Positions 20,181 to 25,453 of a stretch of 25,453 nucleotides of DNA are shown here, piece after piece (within the stretch, counting starts at the first letter, position 1; the number at the start of each line of letters is the position of its first letter). The stretch is from a virus: positions 1-25,453 of the IMG/VR virus record IMGVR_UViG_3300037843_000257; one strand, 5' to 3'. The position numbers were made by a program, and so were the translations under genes. The notes beneath the pieces are model-generated. The model was not told where the DNA came from. It did not search any database and saw only the letters and a list, made by a program, of their open reading frames with translations.

Positions 20181-20386
20181 GATTGACCTTGCTGTTTGAA
20201 CAACTCTAAGAGTTCGTTATCTGCCATCGGGTTGTCTATTATCGGCTTGCCGTCCATGCTCTGGTGTCGCCAGCCGCCAATCCGTAAAATCAGGACGGAT
20301 GGCTGGCCGCAGTTCCGCTCCCATTCGCACAGCGCGTCATTGAGTTGGTGAACCAAGTGCAGTATTTTGTCGGGCGGGTTAATCAT
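20177..20386 (-). CDS. small hypothetical protein
   Basis: 69 residues from ATG 20386, preceded by AAAGGAGAACC and overlapping the membrane-protein stop (ATGA). It contains INPPDKILHLVHQLNDALCE, CGQPSVLILRIGGWRHQ and a C-terminal helix MADNELLELFKQQGQS. Unrecognised; a compact alpha/beta protein. The strong ribosome binding site and coupled junctions at both ends support it. Confidence 0.7.
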   Translation of the reverse strand: MINPPDKILHLVHQLNDALCEWERNCGQPSVLILRIGGWRHQSMDGKPIIDNPMADNELLELFKQQGQS

Positions 20387-20604
20387 GGTTCTCCTTTCAG
20401 TATCTTCACCAGCATGGCCCGCCGCAGCGCCGGGTTCGCCGTCGGCGCGAGCCTCACCTTCCGCAGCGCCGACCGCGCCGAGCGCCGCTCCTTGCGCGCT
20501 GCGCGCCAGCGTTGCGCGGCCTCGTACACAGCGATTGTAAGGAACAAAGCCAGCGTCGCTGCAAGGCTGAGTTCTATGACTGTCTTGACGATTTCCGTTT
20601 TCAT
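20383..20604 (-). CDS. small single-pass membrane protein
   Basis: 73 residues from ATG 20604 (ATGA overlap). One hydrophobic segment, TVIELSLAATLALFLTIAVY (about residues 8-27), is followed by a long basic tail (WRAARKERRSARSALRKVRL). The positive-inside rule puts the tail in the cytoplasm. It could be an accessory lysis or membrane-anchoring protein, but the position in a replication region argues against a holin. Unrecognised. Confidence 0.7.
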   Translation of the reverse strand: MKTEIVKTVIELSLAATLALFLTIAVYEAAQRWRAARKERRSARSALRKVRLAPTANPALRRAMLVKILKGEP

Positions 20605-21023
20605 AGCTTCTGCGCCGAATTGTTGACTAGCTGCGGGAACATCTCCCGCTGGTCCGGCTCGTGCGGCACCTCGTTCCGCGCCAGGAACGTCTCCGCGACG
20701 CGCCACGCCGCGAGCCGCCACTCGGCTATCTCGCGTCCCTTGCTGGTTCCAGACCCGCTGCGCCTCCGCTTGCCGCCGCGCTCCATCAGCTTCACCTTAC
20801 CAAGCCAGCGCCACGCGGTGCCGACGCAGTTCTTGTCGTCGCCGGCCAGAAAAGAGACCACCGGGGCCAGCGCCGAGTCGTCCGGCCACACGGAGCCGCC
20901 GTTGGCCATAGCGGTGCGCAGTATCGCGCACGCGACGCGCCTCAACTTCGGACTCTTGAAGGCCGTCTGCGCGGCGAACACGTCCGCCATCTCCAAGTCC
21001 GCCTTGACAAGTGCTTCGTTCAT
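20601..21023 (-). CDS. winged-helix-like phage protein
   Basis: 140 residues from ATG 21023 (TGATG junction, GGGAGG upstream). Helices MADVFAAQTAFKSPKLRRVA and CAILRTAMANGGSVWPDDSA are followed by NCVGTAWRWLGKVKLMERGG, then KRRRSGSGTSKGREIAEWRL and a helical end. The G-T-A-W-R-W-L-x-K ... S-K-G-R-E-I-x-x-x-R-L pattern is one I associate with phage winged-helix proteins; it suggests DNA binding. The role is unknown. Confidence 0.7.
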   Translation of the reverse strand: MNEALVKADLEMADVFAAQTAFKSPKLRRVACAILRTAMANGGSVWPDDSALAPVVSFLAGDDKNCVGTAWRWLGKVKLMERGGKRRRSGSGTSKGREIAEWRLAAWRVAETFLARNEVPHEPDQREMFPQLVNNSAQKL

Positions 21024-21316
21024 CAGTCCTCCCACCTCAGGTCGTCCTTTCTTTTCAGCGGACACCATTGCGGCTGCACTTCGGTCTTGCCTATCGGCCT
21101 GCCGTTGCGCCGCACCACCGCGTCCACCTCCGCCGCAATAGCCGCGACCCTCGATGGCACCGCCTCTCCTTTCGGGTAGGCGTCCGGGTGCGTGCAGGCG
21201 TACTCCCGGTAGCCGCCGTGGCCGCTGCGAACGCACATCGCCGCCACCAACTTATGGAACTCGCACGGTTCGCACCGCGTCTCGCGCCGGGACGGTATGT
21301 CGAAGGTAGTTGGCAT
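21023..21316 (-). CDS. small Cys/His zinc-binding phage protein
   Basis: 97 residues from ATG 21316, seven bases after the loader's stop; no clear ribosome binding site. Potential ligands are CEPCEFHKLVAAMC near residues 15-28, YACTHPDAY near 40, and PQWCPLKRK near the end. This spread is typical of a small zinc-stabilised phage family that ends in I-G-K-x-x-x-x-P-x-W-C-P. The function is unknown. Confidence 0.7.
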   Translation of the reverse strand: MPTTFDIPSRRETRCEPCEFHKLVAAMCVRSGHGGYREYACTHPDAYPKGEAVPSRVAAIAAEVDAVVRRNGRPIGKTEVQPQWCPLKRKDDLRWED

Positions 21317-21322
21317 CTAAAG

Positions 21323-22015
21323 TCATTTCGTGAAAGCGACCGCCTTGCAGTGCTCCCGCAGCCGCTCCACGAGCGGCATTCCCCGGTCGGTTGTCATCCG
21401 GGCCATCAGCGACTCGCCGGTGTCGTTGAGTGTGACGACTATCGGCCTGCACCTGTCCACGCGCTCGTTCACCAGCGCGAACAGAGCGCCCTCGAAAGAA
21501 TCTGTCAGCCTGGCCTTCACACAGTCGTCAAGAAGCAGTATGTCCGCAGCGACGAACCGACGTAGCCACGCCGCCGCGTAGCTCGCACCCTCGGCGAAGC
21601 TGGCCGCGTAGTCCACGCCGCTCATGGCCGACATCGCACGCACGCTGCGGCCCGTGAAGTGCTCCCGACGCAGTAGTTCCCACGCGCACCGACTCTTGCC
21701 CGTCCTCGTCGGCCCGTGCAGCAGTAATCCCACACCGCCGCGCTCACAGCGCCACGCCAGCACCTCGTCCAGCTTGGACGGGTCAGGCAATAGCTCCCGC
21801 ACGGTCTGCCGGAACGCCTTCGGACACAGCGCCGCCCATGACGCCGCCCGGCGCTCCTGTTGAACCGCCACACGCTCCGCCTCGCGCCGCGACTCGGCCT
21901 CGGCACAGCACGCGCCGCAGAACCGAGCGTGCTTGGCGACCAGCGGGTCGGCTGGCACCGGAAAAGACGCCGCGCAACGCTCGCACTGCTTGAGGACTTG
22001 AGGTTCAGCGGTCAC
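21323..22015 (-). CDS. DnaC-like helicase loader ATPase
   Basis: 230 residues from GTG 22015 (AAAGGA eight bases upstream; TTG 22021 overlapping the previous stop is an alternative). An N-terminal zinc ribbon, CERC (11-14) and FCGACC, is followed by a helical linker and an AAA+ module: Walker A GPTRTGKS, Walker B ADILLLDD, sensor-1-like PIVVTLNDTG, and a final region with arginines. DnaC-type proteins load the replicative DnaB helicase on single-stranded DNA. Adjacent replication-type genes (22018-22530 and 23360-24160) support this. No phage DnaB is in the window, so it probably loads a host helicase or one encoded elsewhere. Confidence 0.85.
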   Translation of the reverse strand: MTAEPQVLKQCERCAASFPVPADPLVAKHARFCGACCAEAESRREAERVAVQQERRAASWAALCPKAFRQTVRELLPDPSKLDEVLAWRCERGGVGLLLHGPTRTGKSRCAWELLRREHFTGRSVRAMSAMSGVDYAASFAEGASYAAAWLRRFVAADILLLDDCVKARLTDSFEGALFALVNERVDRCRPIVVTLNDTGESLMARMTTDRGMPLVERLREHCKAVAFTK

Positions 22016-22017
22016 GG

Positions 22018-22530
22018 TCAAAATCCTTTCGAGTGGTCTGGCACGATGCCGCGCCTGCCGTTGCGCGTGTCCTTCCGCTCCCAGGTCGCTGGGTCGTCCT
22101 TGAACCGCTCTTGTCGAAACCATGTTGACGGATGAGGGACAAACTGCTTGTCATGCTCTTGCCACGTCGCAACCGCCGCCGCGTACATCTTCGTCAGCTT
22201 CAGCAACCCATCAGCGTCAGTTGGGGCAGTCCTCAGCGCCGCTGCTATCGCCTTCAGCGCCGCCGGTTTCCCCACTTTGCGCGGGTAGGCCGCGTATATC
22301 GCCTCGCACGCCGCGACCTCCTCCGCGCTTGGACGCTTGCCGCGCTCGAAGTAGCGGCGCTGCGCGTCCGCCGGTATCCGCAGGCCGACCTGCCACGGAA
22401 CCGCTCCGTCGTAGTCCTTGTGTTCGCGGCGGAACACCGCCTGAATGTCGTCGGCCTTCGCCACCAGCGAGAACAGTTCCCCGCCAGTCGCCGACACCGC
22501 CCGGTAAAGCCAGCAGTCTGTGAACTTCAT
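22018..22530 (-). CDS. replication-associated phage protein with conserved tail
   Basis: 170 residues from ATG 22530 (no clear ribosome binding site). It starts MKFTDCWLYRAVSATGGELF. The second half has YPRKVGKPAALKAIAAALRT, then KMYAAAVATW, FVPHPSTWFRQERFKDDPAT and WERK, a pattern I know from phage replication proteins next to helicase loaders. It ends RNGRRGIVPDHSKGF, almost the same tail as the 23360-24160 protein. It probably contacts the loader or origin DNA (inference). It overlaps or abuts the loader gene. Confidence 0.75.
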   Translation of the reverse strand: MKFTDCWLYRAVSATGGELFSLVAKADDIQAVFRREHKDYDGAVPWQVGLRIPADAQRRYFERGKRPSAEEVAACEAIYAAYPRKVGKPAALKAIAAALRTAPTDADGLLKLTKMYAAAVATWQEHDKQFVPHPSTWFRQERFKDDPATWERKDTRNGRRGIVPDHSKGF

Positions 22531-22555
22531 AATTGAGTTGTGTTCATTGCATGAT

Positions 22556-23356
22556 TCAACACTGCGCCGCCGCCACGAGGAACGCCTCGGCCAGTTCCAA
22601 GTCGAAGTAGTCCCCGTTGTCTGTGCCTGGACACCTCAGCGCCGTCTCCGTGTCCACCCATTGCGCCGCGCCCCCGCTCGCAGCCACTATGCGCGGCATC
22701 TGCTCCGCCAAGTTGTCCGGCGACAACCCTCCCGCGTACCCGCACGCCAGCCCAGCCATCGGCTTCGGCCACTCCTCCGGCAGCACCCCGCCGCCGTGCG
22801 ACAGGTCGAACAGCCCCGCCACGTTCTTCCGGCCCGCGTCCACCGCCATGCTCGCCGCGACGTTCCCCGCCTTGCCGTCCAGTTGGAACACCACCGTCTG
22901 CCCCCGCGCTCCCAGCAGCCCCGTGTTGCCGCGCACGGCGTACTTCGTGACAGTGTGGTCCAAACCGTGTGTGTTCAACTGCCATCGCTGAAAGACGTGC
23001 CCTATTCCAGCCACGTCATAAGCGACAGCGTCCGGCCACAAGCCTTCTAGCGCCCAGCGCACCCACTCCCCACAAATATGTCCGCTTAAATTCATCGGCT
23101 TACCAACCGCAGCCGCGTCATTCGCCACGCGAACAAGCTCCGTAAGCCACCTCCGCGACGGAAACCGTGGGCCACCGCCCGCGCCAGCCTCACTCGCCAG
23201 CAGTATCCCGAACTCCGCGTAAGGGAAGCGCCGCGCAAGCGCCCACAAGTCGCACGGCTTCACACTGTCGTCCGCGCCCGTGACCGTCACAAGACGGAGG
23301 ATGCGCTGCGGAGGCCGTGTTGTTGATTCACTGCACTGCGTTGCTGTCTGTTCCAT
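22556..23356 (-). CDS. phosphoribosylanthranilate-isomerase-like barrel protein
   Basis: 266 residues from ATG 23356. Strand/helix alternation suggests a TIM barrel: RLVTVTGADDSVKPCDLWAL, FPYAEFGILLASEAGAGGGP, NLSGHICGEWVRWALEG, TVVFQLDGKAGNVAASMAVD, VAGLFDLSHGGGVLPEEWP, ACGYAGGLSPDNLAEQMPRI and QWVDTETALR ... DNGDYFDLELAEAF. The phosphate-binding G-Y-A-G-G-L-S-P-D-N and final D-x-E segments are TrpF-like. A tryptophan-pathway role in a phage is doubtful; it may act on another ligand. No other trp gene is nearby. Confidence 0.6.
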   Translation of the reverse strand: MEQTATQCSESTTRPPQRILRLVTVTGADDSVKPCDLWALARRFPYAEFGILLASEAGAGGGPRFPSRRWLTELVRVANDAAAVGKPMNLSGHICGEWVRWALEGLWPDAVAYDVAGIGHVFQRWQLNTHGLDHTVTKYAVRGNTGLLGARGQTVVFQLDGKAGNVAASMAVDAGRKNVAGLFDLSHGGGVLPEEWPKPMAGLACGYAGGLSPDNLAEQMPRIVAASGGAAQWVDTETALRCPGTDNGDYFDLELAEAFLVAAAQC

Positions 23357-23359
23357 AAG

Positions 23360-24160
23360 TTAGAATCCTTTGCTATGGTCCGGAACGACGCCTCGCCGAC
23401 CGTTCCTTGAGTTGCCGCCCGGCTGTTCAATGACAGTCCGGTTATTGCGAATTGACCACTCTATCGCCTCGCACGCCGCCGCCTCTCCCATTGCGCGGCA
23501 CTCGTGCCATTGTGCTTCCAGCGCCGAATCAGTCGGCCCGTACACAAGTTCTTTCCCGTGCTTCAGCCACCGTTCCCACGCCGCCGCGAACTTTTCGCCC
23601 ATAGTACCGCCGTACGCCGTACGCCGTACGCCCCCCGCCAACGCCCCCGATACAGGACGGGGGTCTGCCGCAGATGTTTTTGCGTCGCTAACATTTGTAC
23701 GCAAATGCGCAAGTTCTTGACTAGCAGGTATTTCCGTAGAGTCGCCATTTTTCGGCTGTACTACACTTGTTTGCGCGTCACCAACATTTACTAACATTTG
23801 TACGCAACCGTTCGCACTTCCTAACGGTTCCGGCCATTTGGAAGCCTTTGCGCGCTTATTCTCTTTCCACTGCGTTAACATGAGGTAAGTCCGGTCGTCC
23901 ACGGTGTAGAATATCGCCAAGCCAGCGTTTTTGAGCTCCTCGCAGTAGCCAGCGACGTCAGGGATGCTGATGGTTGTGTCCAGGTGCTGATCGTTCCAGA
24001 CAGCGAACGCATCGCCGTGCAGGACGGCTGGCCTCCCGTCGTACCGCCCGAAGTCGTCAACAAGCGTGAGCAGAGCGACATAGAGTCGGGCCGCTGCGTG
24101 GGAGACGGCGTTCCATCGTGGGCTGGTGCGGATTTTTGGTCGTAGGAATCTTACAGGCAT
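23360..24160 (-). CDS. phage replication protein (initiator/primosomal type)
   Basis: 266 residues from ATG 24160 with a strong AAGGAGG. N-terminal MPVRFLRPKIRTSPRWNAVS, RLYVALLTLVDDFGRYDGRP, then a helical domain (DVAGYCEELKNAGLAIFYTV, YLMLTQWKENKRAKASKWPE) is a winged-helix layout typical of phage replisome organisers. A variable, less GC-rich linker follows. The C-terminal part (FAAAWERWLKHGKELVYGPT, CEAIEWSIRNNRTVI) is helical, and the tail is RNGRRGVVPDHSKGF. It probably binds origin DNA or the loader. It and 22018-22530 share only the tail. Confidence 0.75.
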   Translation of the reverse strand: MPVRFLRPKIRTSPRWNAVSHAAARLYVALLTLVDDFGRYDGRPAVLHGDAFAVWNDQHLDTTISIPDVAGYCEELKNAGLAIFYTVDDRTYLMLTQWKENKRAKASKWPEPLGSANGCVQMLVNVGDAQTSVVQPKNGDSTEIPASQELAHLRTNVSDAKTSAADPRPVSGALAGGVRRTAYGGTMGEKFAAAWERWLKHGKELVYGPTDSALEAQWHECRAMGEAAACEAIEWSIRNNRTVIEQPGGNSRNGRRGVVPDHSKGF

Positions 24161-24180
24161 CTTGTTCCTCCTTGGGAAAG

Positions 24181-24294
24181 TTAAAGCCCGCGCCCGCCAG
24201 CCCAGCGACGGTTGCCGAACACGGCCTTGGAAGGCAGTTTTGGCACCGGCAGGCGCAGGCTTGAATTTTCAACATGTTCGGCAGAACTAACCAT
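24181..24294 (-). CDS. very small hypothetical protein
   Basis: A 37-residue frame, ATG 24294 to TAA 24183-24181, two bases after the previous stop. It begins MVSSAEHVENSSLRLPVPKL and ends FGNRRWAGGRGL. The only support is position: it fills the gap between two coupled genes and its stop is followed by the next gene's AAGGAGG. It may be a non-coding leader instead. Confidence 0.35.
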   Translation of the reverse strand: MVSSAEHVENSSLRLPVPKLPSKAVFGNRRWAGGRGL

Positions 24295-24296
24295 CG

Positions 24297-24566
24297 CTAC
24301 CCCGACTCTGCGCCCGTTCGCGTTGGGTTGCAAGGATTATTTTTCGGTGCTTGCGGCGCTGCGTTCTCCAGCGCGTCGGCTGCGGCGCGGAGCACGCGCT
24401 GCACCTCGGCGGTCGTGGCCGCGCATTCGGTCGCCGCCTCCGCGGACTGCACCACGCGCAACCCGGAGAGCACCTGCCGCACCTCGCCGCTGTCCGGCGC
24501 GACGGCGTACAGGTCGAACGTCCCGTCCGGGTGCGCCGAGATGCGGAGGTTGACTGCGCTCTTCAC
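24297..24566 (-). CDS. small hypothetical protein
   Basis: 89 residues from GTG 24566, with GGGAGG upstream and a GTGA overlap with the preceding frame's stop. It reads KSAVNLRISAHPDGTFDLYA and VAPDSGEVRQVLSGLRVVQS, probably a beta-hairpin domain, followed by a helix (TTAEVQRVLRAAADALENAA) and a disordered, polar end. Unrecognised. Confidence 0.65.
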   Translation of the reverse strand: MKSAVNLRISAHPDGTFDLYAVAPDSGEVRQVLSGLRVVQSAEAATECAATTAEVQRVLRAAADALENAAPQAPKNNPCNPTRTGAESG

Positions 24567-25356
24567 GCGGCCTCCCTCTGCGGCTGGCAAGCCGCGCAAT
24601 TCCGCTGGTTGTCGGCGCTGTATGGGGTCGCCACGGCGTTTCCCGGCCCATGTCCGGCGCTCTCTGCGCCGCCTCGGCTCGCCCGTGCTCCTTGAGGTAT
24701 TGGGCGCTGGTGCCCTTCGGGTGGCGCTCCTTGGGGTGCCCGTACTTGGCGAGAGCCGCCTCCAGCCGGCCCATGCACGCCGCGTTTGGGCGCTTCCCCG
24801 CCGCGACGATGTGCGCCATAGCCGCCGTGACGCCGCACACCGCCCCCAGCCACTTCCACGTCACCGAGTCGCCTGGCGGCAGATCGGGTAGTGGCGCTCG
24901 CGCCGGAGACGGAGGATGGGCGGCGAGCACCGTAGGATCGAACGCGCCGGAAGCGCGCCACTTGAGAGCCACGCGGCGCATTTCCTCCACCTCCTGCTGG
25001 GAAACGGTTGTCTGTCGTCGAGTCGTCTGTTCCATAAATCGTATTCCGCGGGCCTTCAGCGCCGCAACCACGCGGCGTCGGGACAACACCCGCAGCCGCA
25101 GCCGGTAGCCGCAATCGGTACCTGTGACGCGGTACATGCGGCTGTAGTGGCCCGCGAACCCAGCCGCGAACGACCGCTCCACCGCGCTGCTGACCGCCGC
25201 CGAAGCCGACAGGGAGCGCGGCACTTCGCTGGGACGCATCCTGTCGTCTTCACACAAGCCGTCCTCCTCCGCTTCGATGGCCGCGAATAGCGCGCCTCGG
25301 TCTTCCGCCGTGTACGGCTGGTCGCCGCTCCACGTCTTATGGTTCAGCCTAGCCAC
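24563..25356 (-). CDS. hypothetical protein, probably two joined genes with a frameshift near the end
   Basis: From GTG 25356 (GGAGGCGGC upstream; MARLNHKTWSGDQPYTAEDR) one frame stays open well past 24563, but its last 100 or so codons overlap the next gene and look non-coding. An internal ATG at 25035 (MEQTTRRQTTVSQQEVEEMR) probably starts a second product: VTWKWLGAVCGVTAAMAHIV, ACMGRLEAALAKYGHPKERH. Near 24640-24660 coding character moves to another frame that reads NQRNCAACQPQREAA and stops at 24563, giving a GTGA overlap. So either a frameshift or an extra small gene (GTG 24634) lies here. No family recognised. Bases 25357-25453 hold only the ribosome binding site and an undetermined upstream gene end. 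Confidence 0.5.
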
Positions 25357-25453
25357 GCCGCCTCCGTGAAAGAAACGCCAGGCGCGGCGGCAAAAGGCGA
25401 ATAATGCCGCTCCACCCGCGAGGATGGCCCGCGCCCGGCGAAAATGTTGGTAC

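Noticed and set aside
25357-25453. End of a further upstream gene
   Set aside because: All three minus-strand frames are compatible with a partial gene end over fewer than 35 codons, so no frame can be chosen.

Overview
The window reads as the early/replication and DNA-metabolism region of a tailed phage or prophage of a GC-rich bacterium. Essentially every credible gene lies on the minus strand, so transcription runs from base 25453 toward base 1. Genes are short and tightly packed, and most junctions are 1-4 base stop/start overlaps (ATGA, GTGA, TGATG). A DnaC-like helicase loader, SSB, a RusA-like resolvase, HNH nuclease, DNA methyltransferases, a terminase-small-subunit-like protein and several phage-typical small families support a phage. 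No integrase, large terminase, structural gene or tRNA was seen. The host cannot be fixed from the sequence; Verrucomicrobiota-like is only a weak impression from the heptad-repeat proteins.

Layout in order of transcription. 25356-22015: small phage genes, two replication-type proteins that share a C-terminal tail, a TrpF-like barrel, and the helicase loader. 21316-17975: zinc-binding, winged-helix, membrane, ASCH-type and DUF5131 proteins. 17978-16895: a hexanucleotide-repeat gene and a tandem-KH RNA-binding protein. 16898-13616: a truncated cytosine methyltransferase fused to a SWIM zinc finger, with a second recognisable reading frame over the same DNA; then an HNH nuclease, a stand-alone DnaA-IV-like protein, a RusA-like protein, a frameshifted gene and an ASCH protein. 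13577-10384: an OB-fold protein coupled to a large SbcC-like ATPase. 10250-1173: a second transcription unit opened by a promoter at 10184-10211, holding a hypothetical protein, an SNF2 helicase, a KTSC protein, a tandem-domain protein, a deleted N6 methyltransferase, SSB, a J-domain protein, an intact DNA methyltransferase, a DHH phosphoesterase, a DnaA-IV mini-protein and the terminase-like protein. 1154-1: a third unit opened by an identical promoter copy at 1090-1117, encoding two proteins built of 7-residue repeats.

Four things stand out. (1) About 430 bases at 16172-16600 carry cytosine-methyltransferase C-terminal motifs in two overlapping frames, a candidate overprinted gene. (2) A 94-base promoter/leader block is duplicated without a single difference 9 kb apart. 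(3) Several genes are broken in informative ways: two methyltransferases have lost internal or N-terminal parts, the helicase has apparently lost its GTG start by one base change, and one small gene has two compensating frameshifts. (4) Repeat-driven plasticity is common: 21-base coding repeats, a hexamer-repeat gene, and a two-gene block bounded by 26-base direct repeats.
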